Source: Gibbula magus (lineage: Eukaryota > Mollusca > Gastropoda > Trochida > Trochidae). From it: 64,000 nucleotides of DNA. Positions 52,101 to 63,000 of the stretch are shown here, piece after piece (the stretch's first letter is position 1; each line of letters starts with the position of its first letter). A program made the translations under genes and the position numbers. The stretch lies in NCBI GenBank assembly GCA_936450465.1, contig OW388293.1, forward strand, positions 23,399,860 through 23,463,859. Reading direction: 5' to 3'. The notes under the pieces were generated by a model. It was not told where the DNA came from. It made no database searches and saw only the letters and a program-made list of their open reading frames with translations.

Positions 52101-54445
52101 TTGCTTTTGATTCTTTCTCTCGTGATATGGATAAAACAGCTCCATTCTGACTGTAAATAAAAGGAAGTAACATTACGTCATCATATTGTTGAATGCATTA
52201 TTCTGCAAAAGAAACAAAGTTGCATGTACCTTTATGGCGAGCACATTGTAACATTACAGTGCCCCTCTATAACACAAACATTTTAGATGCCAACATGATG
52301 ACACTATATTCTGAAACGATCTTTAAACGACACCGAGGTTTATAATGTAATATAATAAATCATTCTAAGCCAAATAGCATACTACACCATCATAAATGTT
52401 CAGACGCATCATTTTAATTCAAATTTCAAAGTGTTCGTTATCGGTAATTATTCGAAGCCTTACCGTAAATGCCAAAACGACATCGCTACCGGCATGCACA
52501 AATTCCTCATGGAGACTGCGTACAAGATCCGGATGTTCGATGACAACTTCCGGTACAAATGCACCAGCTTTGAGATATCCTCTTCGTTCGAACTCGAACA
52601 AGTAACCTTCGGCCATGATCAGATCTCCACCATTAGCCAAACGCTCCATTAGTCCTGGCAATCATTTAGATGTGTATGTGTGCCGTAATGATAATTTTCC
52701 TTCGATCTTTTCCCAATTACATTTTTTTAAAACTAAACTTGATCCTCGTGAATTCTTATTTTGACACAGATGGCTCATTGTATTAAATCACATGCCACTA
52801 GAATTATCAATAACATATGTATATAGAGAATCTCACCCAAGTGTCTTCTGATGTGAAATATATCAACACGAGGCTTACCAAAGATATTTTTTTTACTTTT
52901 ATCAATGAGTGTTGATACCGTATTCGCTGTAATAGAAGCCCTGGGCGTTTAAAAAATTGGAAAAAGGGGGCGTTTATTTAAAATAATGTCTGTTGATGTC
53001 CAAAAGAAAAAGAAACATCGATTTTATTTCAGAGTTTTAATAAAAATAAGTGTATCAAATAAATGTAAAGGAGAGTTAAATGTCGCAGTTTATTATTTGT
53101 ATAAAATTTCAACCAGTACTGATACACAATTTGCAATGGCAATTGAAACTAATTAAAACTCACGAAGATACATTGAGTAATTGAATCCGCCATCTTGTCA
53201 CGTCATTACTCTTATCCAATGAAACTTTAGTTTGGTGGTTATATTTAGATTCTTAGCAATGAACGGCAGCATAAACACAATCAGCTGATAAGCGCATGGT
53301 GCAGAACGATTATGTAAACACTATTTCCGAGTTATGATATTCTTTATTTATATCAAATTGACAACTACACGTGAACAAAATAACGTTCATGACAAATTCG
53401 CGGTCAGTGTGCTAGTGTGATCTGTACTTCCAAGAGAGTTGAGCAAGACATTTTCCTGTTTCTTAAAACATGGCGGTTGCATAAAATGTGTAGTGAGTGA
53501 TCGTTACAGACATTCGACAGTCGCCGGGGGACTGGAAATACCATGTACCTTACACTTTACTGGACACTGAACACTCTTCTTCAATTAAACATCAGTAAGA
53601 TAAGTCGTTACAAAAGAGGGGCGTTTATTAGGGGTCATTTTCCGCGAGTCAAAAATGGCTTAGGAGAGGGCGTTTATTAGGATGAATACGGTATATGTGA
53701 TATCAGATGACACGAGGGTGAGATTCTATTTATCATCCAACATCATTCTTCATCACGTTTTATCGAGGAAGTGTACATCTCTGAGCACAGCTCTGCAAGT
53801 TGATTATTCGGTGATGACATAACATTGTGACGACATCATATTTATGACGTCATATCATTGTGATGTCATTACTCGATGAGGTAAATGTTATGTTAAAGGG
53901 TATTGTCCAAAATCTACTGCCAAAACGATATCTCCTCGGAGATATTGCTTGATCTCACACAAGCGATATCTCCTGTAGAACACAGTTTTGTATGATAAGA
54001 TGTATACTAGGTATATCATGTAAGTAACATGGATAGCGTGACATTAACATCCATCTGAGCAACTTCCCTCGAAAGTTTGAGCTTTGCTGCATTTCGTTAA
54101 CTTGTCTGTGCTATCGTAGCACCTGACTTTCATTTCATAGTGCACGCTGCTACGCTGGAAAAGTTATCGAAATGCAGTAAGGTCAAACTGGCCGGTGATT
54201 GATAATGGTGCAAGTTGTGACTAGTGAGGGAATTTTGTATCAGAGTAAAACTTGTTAACGCTATGTTCAACTTTATTTATCCAACTGGTACGCATCAAAC
54301 AATATATGCTGTCATTAATCTCAAAGCAATTTGGCTTGTGATGAACAGTGGAACTATGATGAGCAATACAAGCTACAAACACTGAAACCATGTGGTAATG
54401 AATTAGTTCGATGACAAGAAAACTGTAGGTACCTTTGTTTGCCAT
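48861..54445 (-). CDS. BHMT: Betaine-homocysteine S-methyltransferase-like protein, complete, seven coding exons
   Basis: The predicted enzyme transfers a methyl group from betaine or a related donor to homocysteine, making methionine in the cytosol. Coding exons on the minus strand are 54433-54445, 52464-52654, 51824-52018, 51210-51321, 50381-50559, 49921-49999 and 48861-49129. All introns are GT-AG and the phases join into 345 residues plus TAA. The start ATG has A at -3 and G at +4. Landmarks are [13 protein letters not shown] (about 28-40), [15 protein letters not shown] (56-70), ILAETF (147-152), VVGVNC (zinc Cys211) and VVGVCCGNS (zinc Cys293 and Cys294). These cysteines correspond to human BHMT Cys217, Cys299 and Cys300. 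Human BHMT is about 406 residues; the missing ~60 are its C-terminal oligomerisation extension. Several donor-pocket residues differ from the human enzyme, so the methyl donor is uncertain. A second copy lies upstream at the window edge. Confidence 0.95.
49216..49252. mobile_element. Fragment of the palindromic MITE found at 57177-57285
   Basis: GATAGTCGTAAGCCAATG (49216-49233) is identical to the reverse complement of 57235-57252. The match continues, diverged, through TGTATGGTACTTAC. It lies in BHMT-like intron 6. Confidence 0.65.
49809..49906 (+). pseudogene. Tc1-type transposase N-terminal helix-turn-helix fragment
   Basis: The plus-strand frame [20 protein letters not shown], then [12 protein letters not shown], has the typical N-terminus of Tc1/mariner transposases (first HTH with xxDVAxxFG). 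It stops abruptly next to BHMT-like exon 6 on the opposite strand. ACACTAAACGCTAAAAGAAA near 49255-49274 may be the element's left terminus. No catalytic domain follows. Confidence 0.65.
49921..49999 (-). CDS. BHMT: BHMT-like coding exon 6
   Basis: 79 nt, acceptor AACAG and donor GTAAGT, phase 0 to 1. It encodes residues 231-256 ([20 protein letters not shown], then LVDPFS). It was found by phase and family homology; no ATG frame covers it. The donor is repeated three times in tandem. Confidence 0.93.
50381..50559 (-). CDS. BHMT: BHMT-like coding exon 5 (zinc Cys211)
   Basis: 179 nt, acceptor TTTCAG and donor GTAGAA, phase 1 to 0. It encodes residues 171-230 with [20 protein letters not shown], including the first zinc-binding cysteine. 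Confidence 0.96.
50650..50940 (+). pseudogene. LINE 3'-end fragment in BHMT-like intron 4
   Basis: The plus strand encodes [20 protein letters not shown] then SPSI (about 50745-50820). This is the usual C-terminal tail of CR1/L2-type RT ORFs (SFSVxAPxxWNSLP). An ATT-rich tail follows at 50910-50930. It is antisense to the host gene. Confidence 0.75.
51210..51321 (-). CDS. BHMT: BHMT-like coding exon 4
   Basis: 112 nt, acceptor CTGCAG and donor GTTAGT, phase 0 to 1. Residues 134-170 are [20 protein letters not shown] and onward. Glu150 aligns with human Glu159. Confidence 0.95.
51420..51635 (+). mobile_element. tRNA-derived SINE family C in BHMT-like intron 3
   Basis: GGGGATGTAGCTCTGTTGG then TAGAGCGTTCGCTCATCACC (A-box region), GGGGATCGATTCCC (B-box), CTTGGCGCTCAGCATTATAA, ACGCTTGAACTGGCGCTG and the tail AATGTAATAAGGACAATAAA. 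It is a clear second copy of 47232-47475. Confidence 0.82.
51824..52018 (-). CDS. BHMT: BHMT-like coding exon 3
   Basis: 195 nt, phase 0 to 0, acceptor TTTCTAG and donor GTAGCA. Residues 69-133 run from [20 protein letters not shown] through [20 protein letters not shown] to QQANAIFK. Confidence 0.97.
52464..52654 (-). CDS. BHMT: BHMT-like coding exon 2
   Basis: 191 nt after acceptor TTGCCAG, ending ...TTTACG|GTAAGG in phase 0. It encodes residues 5-68, including the start of the barrel ([20 protein letters not shown]) and [16 protein letters not shown]. Confidence 0.97.
52915..53694. mobile_element. 780-bp non-autonomous element with 11-bp TIRs in BHMT-like intron 1
   Basis: ATACCGTATTC (52915-52925) and GAATACGGTAT (53684-53694) are exact inverted termini. 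Sub-terminal GGGCGTTTA boxes recur (about 52945, 52968, 53620 and 53669), often followed by TTAG. There is no transposase frame. Confidence 0.75.
54433..54445 (-). CDS. BHMT: BHMT-like coding exon 1 (MANK + first base of Gly5)
   Basis: Thirteen coding bases, ATG GCA AAC AAA G, are followed by donor GTACCT. The single leftover G joins GA of exon 2 to give Gly5. Human BHMT also has a very short first coding exon ending just before GILERL. The exon is too short for ORF finders and is supported by start context, donor and phase. Confidence 0.85.
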
Positions 54446-57048
54446 ACTGCCGTTTCACCACAGTGCTGAACAGAGTTTCACAAAAGGAAGGATTTTGATG
54501 TGACGGTTGCCAGAACTGACGTTCAAATATCAGGAGAGGTTCTTCTTTTAAGCTAGTCTTGTATTAACTATTCTTTTTAACGTCTATGTCAGCACTTTAA
54601 CAAGGACGTTGGCATTTTTAAGGTGCAACTAGCTAGAACTGCTTTGCAGAAACATATGTTGTTTTCTCACTGGTTTACACAGTGTATTTTACAAATTGTA
54701 TAACATCGCATCGCAAATGAAGTGTTCCCGGTGAAATTAATTGTCTCATTCGGAAAAGAAATGCATATTCTAGTTATTGGCGTAGGATTGAAGACGAAAT
54801 GACATGTGTATATCTTATTTTGCATCAAAACGTTACCCTCAGTTGTATGAACCAATTGACACGTCCGTTTATTCTGATGGATTGTGACGTCACAAGGTAC
54901 GAATGCACGAGGTATGGTTGCACATTTTACCTGCATTCATCGATAAATGGAAGCAGGTTTTTGAGAGCTCTCGTCCAATCAGAAACTCGGAAATTAGTGT
55001 AGCAAAATCATTTTGTAATTATTACAATTTGTCCATTGTGATAGATCTAGATTACTGAATTCTAGATGTTTGGAGACATTTTGACTAGATAAGAAATGAT
55101 CCCATTAGGTATTATATTATGCTTGATTAACCATTTTGCTAAAACAGAAATCAAACCGCTCCATTTATATTTCTTTGATAGGGAGTTTAATATCAGCTTG
55201 ATTCAGATAACCACATGAGTCATTATATGGACGAATCATTGCTTGTATTCATTTAAATCGGAAAAATCACCACTAATTTCTTCTGTTCTATGATGATAAT
55301 GATGCTGAAATGCATTAAATTGATAAATTAATTGATAAATTATACGTAGTGGTTACACATCTTTGAGAAACACATGAGAGGTCGAAGTGCCACGTAATGA
55401 TGTAATCTTTGCTTTTAACTGTATATTTGCATACCTGGAAAAATGCAAGCCAATGTATATTTGTACGCAAGCGACATCAAAACTTAAAACCTATGTCTAT
55501 GCAAATATGAAAGCATTAATAAGTTTATGCGATCTTGTCCACCATATTACATGTATTTTGACCTCTCTGCATAATGTGTCATAGAACTTCACTATGTAAT
55601 TATTCATCAGATTCAGAACTAGAATGAGAAGAATAAGATGAACAACAGAATTCGCTTATATTGTTTACTTGTTTACTGCCATAACGTTACCAATATTTAT
55701 CACGTATCAGAGAAACCGACCTGAAGACTTTAGAATTAACTCAAAATCGATCTGGAACTCTGTGAAGAATGTAAGGAAAGCGTCCCCCTTTCCAGCAAAA
55801 TATCATCTCAGTACATGTAATAACATTTCATGAGACTGTAACATCATGTTAATCCTAAGTAAGACATCCCAAACGAATCAGACTGTAGATCTGACTATGA
55901 CCTGATATGGACAAACATAGTGCTAAGGGTAAAGAAATCGTTTTAGAATTGTTCAGAATTGAGAGCTTTATTCAGTCCTGTCAACCAGAAACAACAACTG
56001 GCGCCAAAGAAAACTCCAAGAAGCGATTGACATTCGAAGGGAGCAGCCTGCTACATCTTCCTAACATGTGCTTGGAATTCACTTATCTAGTACTTCTATA
56101 TCCTGTTGTATTTACTTACATCTGCAATTAAGACAATTGGCCACTGTTTCTTCGCCACTCAAGTACTTATAACTCCCGCCATCTTTGTATTGCAAATCCT
56201 CATTGTATACCATTTCATGCACATTTTGTTATTTCCTTACAATCCACCTGATAAGGGAGTGAGCAAATACTCCGAAACGTCGTGTATTTTAACATTGAAG
56301 AAGCTGTTTTCAAGGAAATCTTTGTTTTTATGTATGCCACTTCTAAATGCCCCTAAAAAACCTTAGCAATGTTTGTTATGCAAACTGACGTTGACCCCCA
56401 GTTCAATTTGTAACGTTACACTGCGTCAACTGTACATGACACATTTGTTGAATGGCGAAACACGAAATGAATCGTCTATTAAAGGTATAACATTTTATTA
56501 TATATATGATATATTTGTTAACGTTGATAATCATAACACCAAAGAAATGGTAGTTTCTTATAGTTAGTTAACATGAGATGCGGATATCGAAATATATAGT
56601 CCTGGTTTTGAAGTTTTTTGGATTAAATAGCAAAAACAATATGTTATAATGACATTTTTATTATCAACTTTCAAACAATGACTCAACGACACCCTATCTC
56701 AAGACTGGCACTCCTCTCTCTATTCAAGCAACATGTTTTCAACCTGTAAACATTTCAAATCTATGCTAAACCACCAGACATTTCTCACGCTTGATTTATC
56801 TCTGCCGCTACGTAGAAATCTAGGTTTTTTAGACCAAATTCCGATGTCCAAAATTTCCACTAGGAATGAAATTAGGTCACCAGGAGAAAATCCCAAAAAT
56901 AGAAAGACTTTCTAAAATTTGCAAGAAACATGACATTACTGTCATTAAAGATCAATTTTATCTCATTTTCCCGTCCCTGGCACTGAGGCTCGTTATTTGA
57001 AAAAGTAACTAGGCCACTTCAAAGATCATAGATGCTGAACAAACTGAA
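54446..57048. other. Upstream region of the BHMT-like gene; no other gene seen
   Basis: The 5' UTR and promoter should lie in the first few hundred bases. A minus-strand ATTGG/CCAAT-type motif occurs near 54972-54978, and no canonical TATA box could be assigned. The rest is AT-rich without protein-like frames. Confidence 0.4.
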
Positions 57049-57049
57049 G

Positions 57050-57150
57050 CTATGGGACATGTTGGTGTCACCTTGGGTAATATATGCCTCCGACACCAGC
57101 AGTACAAATGAATACCTGGTAAGGTGATGTTGGAGATGATCCTCTAGCGA
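57050..57150 (-). repeat. Dispersed repeat family B, fragment
   Basis: On the minus strand, CCAGGTATTCATTTGTACTG then TTACCCAAGGTGACACC match the core of the copies at 27055-27350 and 30455-30770. Confidence 0.55.
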
Positions 57151-57176
57151 TATGTATGGCAGTTTGATTTAGACAA

Positions 57177-57285
57177 GGGCCTATATTTTCGAAGCTATCT
57201 TAGCACTAAGATAGCCGTAAGTGCCATACATTAACATTGGCTTACGACTATCTTAGCACTAAGACAGCTTAAAGAATATGGGCCC
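57177..57285. mobile_element. 109-bp palindromic MITE
   Basis: GGGCCTATATTTTCGAAGCT at the left pairs with AGCTTAAAGAATATGGGCCC at the right. Inside, CTATCTTAGCACTAAGATAG and CTATCTTAGCACTAAGACAG form further palindromes around CCGTAAG/CTTACGA. Part of it recurs at 49216-49252, so it is a mobile family. Confidence 0.85.
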
Positions 57286-57821
57286 AGGTGAATACTGTGT
57301 GTAGCGTCCTGAGCATGCACTTGTGGACGAATAAGTGTATCATTACCCATTATAATAAAAATGTAAATCTTACAATGAAGTAGGGAACTACTCAACTGCT
57401 TTTTTTTTTATCAATATCAACCACGAACACTTTCGGCTCATTCTCCACTTAACGTGCATTTACCAGAAAATCGTGTCTCCAGGGGATATCTTTTGAACGT
57501 TTTCTTGGAAATTATTAATTTATACTTTAAAATGTACCTTACTACATGGCAGTGCCAGTACATATTTAACATAAGTTATAGAAACCAATATATTTTTCAT
57601 TCAGGCTTCTAAATGTGTCAAATCTACACAAATATGCATGTCTCCAGTCGATAGGCAGTTGCAATGATATCGGTCTAATTGGAAATTATGCATAATATAT
57701 TCTAAAACTTCGATTCTAAATATGTCTCGATAGCACTAGAATACATTTAGTATGAATCCATTACTTTAGTATATCACTATTTTTCAAAAAAATCTCAGAT
57801 ATAGGTGTCTCCAATATGACA

Positions 57822-59262
57822 AACAGATACGTTACCAAAATTCATATTGTATTATCAAATCAAATCCTTGGGTATAAACAATTAATTACGATGTCATCTT
57901 AACCAAAAATAGATATACAACAATATATAACAATCATCTGAAACACACAAAGTCTGATAAAATAGTAGTTTTGGGTAGACTACTCAAAATTGGAAAAGGT
58001 ACGTGAAAATATCAACAGATACGTTACCTATGTCGCCTTCCTTTGTGGAATTATTCTGCTTACAGTCACAAACTCGCATACATGGCCATCTTCCACATAG
58101 TGCTTTGAATAGTTGGAGGATGACAGCACTATTCTGCCTTTAAGTGGTTGTCCAACACATCCAAATACATTTTATGTCCAGCAGATACGTTACCAACAGA
58201 TGCGTTACAAATACGTTACCAATACATGACCAATGGGGAAAAAATTGTCTGACTGTATGTGGAGCCCACAGGCGACAAGATGAATGACAGTCAATATGTT
58301 CACAAAAGAAGCATTCCGGTAGCAAGGAGGGGCGTATGAAAGGGTATGCCACCAAAGTGAACGAGAAGTATTTGTTATCGAATCAATCTTGTTTCATAAA
58401 CAGTGTGAAGATTGTGAAATACGCTATTTGTGTTTTTTATATGTTAACTATTTCATACAAAGGTTATTTCCAAATTATGTTCTAGTAAGTTTAGTGCAGT
58501 GGTTAATTATGACAGGACATGATGTATTCATGGTAACGTATCTGTTGCATTTTTGGAAAACAATTGTTGCTCATTTTCTTTCAGATTTTACTACCTTTCA
58601 ACATGCTGTACTGGTTTATTCTTATATTAGCTATATCATACAAAATGTATCTCTGATTTTCTGATTGTAAAAAGCTTAGTGCTTTGATAAATTACGAAAT
58701 GACTGTGAGGTTTTTCAAGGTAACGTATCTGTTGCATTTACTGACGTATCTGTTGCTTACTTGCTGTAGTACACATTCTATCAGAGTTTACTAACGTTTC
58801 ATTAGTTTAGCATTATATACTGTTAATATTCTACATGTTAGTATACAAGTTCATGTTCTTGGGTTACATTATGTTCATCTTATTTGGGACTTGATTCGTG
58901 ACATATAAATGACAGATACGTTACTATTTGTATCTTGATGAAAAACAGTTATCTTCAGGTTAAGTTATTTGTACTGGCGTCTTTCTGTTATTTGATGATG
59001 TTGTGCACAGGAAAATGCATCCCATGGATAACAATGCATACCTGTGTTCGATTCCATACGTTCATGAAGAAAATGATATGTTTGTATTTTATATATGCTT
59101 AAAAAATAAGTCTTTCCTATTTACATAGACCCTCAAAACAGGACATCTTCAGTGTGACAAAAGATGTTAACATTTCAATAAAATACAATAATATATGTTT
59201 TATTCGTGTTGCTGTGTATACATAACTCATTCTATATACGTAGTGTAGTAACGTATCTGTTG
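57822..59262. repeat. Cluster of ten CAACAGATACGTTACC-like motifs
   Basis: Plus-orientation copies lie at 57822-57836, 58013-58028, 58179-58194, 58194-58208 (TGCGTTAC variant), 58209-58220 (partial) and 58911-58924. Reverse copies (GGTAACGTATCTGTTG) lie at 58532-58547, 58719-58734, 58742-58755 and 59247-59262. Sequence between them is not repeated at an obvious period. I noticed the motif nowhere else in the window. The function is unknown. Confidence 0.8.
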
Positions 59263-62079
59263 AAACACACATCAGGGTATATGAGTGTTGACCAAAATAA
59301 AATCAAGCAAAAGGATGCTACAGTCCAGCCACTGGAAATTGTTCCCCTGACTCTCCCCTACAGATTCCATATACAAATATTAATCTATGAGACATTTTAT
59401 TTCCAATCACCTACACCAACCAATATGCACGTTTAGTGGAGAATGGACCTTAAAATCAACGTGTTATTGCAATGAGCTGAAATAACTTACTTAATTGCCT
59501 TTAAAAACAATAAGCCACAGCATCCTTTTTCTAATAATGAATAGATTTTAAAAAGCGCAATTAATTCTGTCAAAACCAATAAACAAAGAAGCTACCGTGT
59601 AAATATTTCTTAACATAAGAACGTAATAAGACCACATAATCAAATCAAAAAGTTCAAATGAATTAATGCAACGTTGCATTAAATCGACACTGGCTCCCTC
59701 TGTTGCCCAAGCATCGGCCAAAGCGAAACCTATGGAGTTATCATTCGCCAAATCCAAGCCAGGAAGGGCTACTTGTTGATTGTTGAATTTATTTTATATC
59801 AGGCATATTTTGATATATAAGTTGATATGCAAATTAGAAATACCTTCGTTCAAACAAATATATTCAAATAAGTATACAACGTATCTTGTTTTTTGGAAAA
59901 TTGAAAACGTTATGAGAGTGTGTTCGTTTGTCATACATATAGCTTGTCAAACAAGAAATCAAGTCACAACGGCAATAGTTTAAAAAAAAGTTTGACGGTT
60001 GGTTCACGTATCGGAATGTACCGTCTATCAGTATTAAATAATTGAGAATATTGCCAATATAAAACTATTTTAAATCATTATGGTAGTTTCATTCAAACTC
60101 AACTCTTGATCACAGTTCGATTTCGTTGTGACCTTTGTAAATTGATATTAAATTTGCTAGTTATTGTTAATCTTATGACATTTAAAAAAACAACAAACTA
60201 TTAAATACGTATCACTCTCAGTAAGTTTAACTGCAATATCGTGAATTTAACAAACGGTACAGCCGAGTATATATGACCAATGGTCTTATACTGAAATAAA
60301 ATCGGCCTGTTTGTCCAACATTCCAACAAAGACACTTTCATACAACTCTTGAAAACCATATGTTAAAAATGATCACGATGCTAAGACGCATTACATAGTC
60401 TTCTAGTCATAAAGTCATCACGTTATAATATTTAGGACAGTTAACAATCCAGACATATACAGTAAACTAATTGGTTTCTCTGTCAGGAATCAGTTACGTG
60501 AGTGATTAAGGAGTTCCTTACCAATTTAAAAAATCTCAAGAAATTGCTAAGGGTTAATTATATGCATGAAAAACATATGCTAAATCCATTTATATTATAA
60601 AAATAGGGGACACCGTGCTCGTTGTTGAAATATGAGCTCCCAATGTAGGTGGGGATGCGCCAAAAAATTTATCTTTTTCACTATTATCATGATAAAACAA
60701 TAAACATATTTCATAACTATGGCCTTATTTTAATAAAAATAGTTATGGCTACACGTTTATGCAAGACGAAAATACCATGTTATTGTTATTTTGAAGCTTT
60801 TTAGTTAAAATTGAAATTTTAATTTAATAATTACACAATCAAAGGTTTGGCGTAACACTCTTACTGATGAAAATACCCGGATGCAGCAGAATGTTCAATA
60901 TTATCAACTCAAATGTTTAAATACAACATCGTTCATCACATGCTCAATTATAAACTACAGATAAACGAGAACAAAAAGATACATTTTAACAAACTTTTAT
61001 TTCGAGTACTTGGATACAGCCGGTTGACAAACTACATTATGACCTATTTGTCTACATGTTCTGGGCGGAAAACAGACTCGTATCGCAGAAACTAATCTAA
61101 TCAGATTGACCCCAAGGTAATTCAGGTTATTAATATTATTTCATTCAGTCAAAAATAACAAGAATGGCATTTCTGTACATCTATATGTAGACATACATGT
61201 AGGCAAAGAGAAAAATATGAATATGAGAAACTTAACTGTGTATTTTTGAATTTCTGCCACATCGAAGTCACACCATTCTCCTAAATCAAGCAATTCCGCC
61301 GGTATCAACTTAACTTCCTATGCAATACATTATTTATAATTGAACAATCTGTTAGTCTGTCTTAACATGCCAATTTCCCCAACTAAGATTGGTAACCCAA
61401 TCTAGTGGTAATGTGTTTTGAGTCTGTTGCGTTTCCTTCATTGTCTGCTATGATAACCAAAGATGAGGGACATTACTCAAAAGGAACCAACTTACTGTTG
61501 ATTAAATCCCAGGGTATTTGTTTATCTAAGTTGAACATGATTCCGATTAAGGAAATAAATTCCTGAAAAAGTATACAAAAAACCCATATAGGTTGCCAAT
61601 AACACAATAAGTGATTTCTCAATAGTGCTAGTAAGACAATATTGAAAACAAAACCAAAATAACTCAATAAAGATAGGTTTTTGTTTAAAAGTTACATTTA
61701 TTTTCTCATACAGAGTTTATCTAATAGATTTGACAAAACAATTGCATGAATAATTATCGGATCAACTCAGCGTTTTAAATCAATAATCGCCAGGCGATTA
61801 CTCAACGATCTACCCTGCATGTAATAGCGGGCCAAAAAAGGACAACTTTGTATTCAACTCCTTGGTTTAAAATTTGATATAGATCTATGAAAATTGGCAC
61901 ATATGTATTTAATCTATTTACAAATTGTTAGAAATAAAACAATAGCCAGTCAGACCTCCGTTTCGCTCCAATCACTGTGTTATCTGCCGCGACATATAAT
62001 AAACTAGATATGTGAGCTCCTCAGATAGCCGGAACCATGACTCGCTCGTTTCTTATCTGCAATATATTTTGGTTCTATC
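59263..62079. other. No gene assigned
   Basis: AT-rich. The one protein-like stretch is on the minus strand at about 59640-59772: LPGLDLANDNSIGFALADAW then ATEGASVDLMQRC. It is bordered by AT-rich non-coding sequence and I do not recognise it. It could be an exon, a transposon scrap or chance. Confidence 0.35.
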
Positions 62080-62150
62080 TATTCAAATGTTTCCTTGAAT
62101 GTTTGCCAAACATTTTCAATTGGGTTTAGGTCTGGTAAAACGACAAAAAA
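62080..62150 (-). pseudogene. Tc1-type transposase C-terminal fragment, minus strand
   Basis: The minus strand encodes LPDLNPIENVWQTFKETFE and then a stop. PDLNPIENVW is the signature around the last catalytic acidic residue of Tc1-family DDE transposases. Upstream minus-strand sequence is too decayed to follow. Confidence 0.75.
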
Positions 62151-62804
62151 ATTATGTTTTGCATGACTTTTTTTTGTCATTTTACGAAATTAATGTTTTG
62201 ATGTAAGCGTATGTGCACAAATCGTCATAGTCTTCCTGTGTGACAAACAGATGTCCACTTTGTCAAATACTTGAAACAAACAAATCCTCTTGTAAAATCC
62301 CCTAATCAGTTCGACCTGTAATTTTCAAGAACGTTCTTAAACCTGATTTTTCAATTTCATCCACGCCATCAGTGACAGCATTAAAATTTATAAACTCTGA
62401 CAATACGTCTATATAGTGATTATCCTAGGCAACCTCCATGTTTTCTGCAACTTCTTAACGTATTTCATAAAAATCGCGAAGTCGATATTTTGCTTCCGTT
62501 TTCAACATCATGTTATAACTTGGAAGTCGTCTGCTATAGCGGCGTCACGTGACCCTACAAAACGACAGGAGCATCATACTTATGTCCGATATGCCGAGTA
62601 TGTTCGAAACACTGAGCGGGAAAAACCCTACTCTTGAAGTTTGTTGCATTGTTTGTGCTCGATACTATATAAACTTCAAGAAGAGTAATTGGTCATTTCT
62701 CACTGAAGAGAACTTTAAGGAACATGAACCATTGAACCATTACCATACGTCTATACGTCTACCATACATGTCACTAGGAACTTCCTCGCCATTAACAATA
62801 TAAA

Positions 62805-63000
62805 CGTGGTCTCGTGCCCTGGGTCTGAACCCAATTGAGCTCCAATGGGATGACTTTGATCGCCGTATCCGTCAACGTGTAGTTACTAGCCGCGTGTCTG
62901 CAGGAGGTGGCGGCTGTTATTTAGTGTTTGATCCAATCCATTTTAAGGCGCGTGAGAACTGATATTTCCGCACAAGTTGGACGCAACAACGCAAATCCAC
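62805..63000 (+). pseudogene. Tc1-type transposase C-terminal fragment, plus strand
   Basis: The plus strand encodes LGLNPIELQWDDFDRRIRQR and then VV. This is the same DDE signature (usually PDLNPIEHLWDxLxRRVR), followed by a decayed tail with RENWYF-like residues after a stop. It belongs to a different subfamily from the copy at 62080. Confidence 0.7.

Noticed and set aside
54799..55002. 67-codon plus-strand frame with several Cys upstream of the BHMT-like gene
   Set aside because: It has no signal sequence, family signature or splice support, and it overlaps the likely promoter region.
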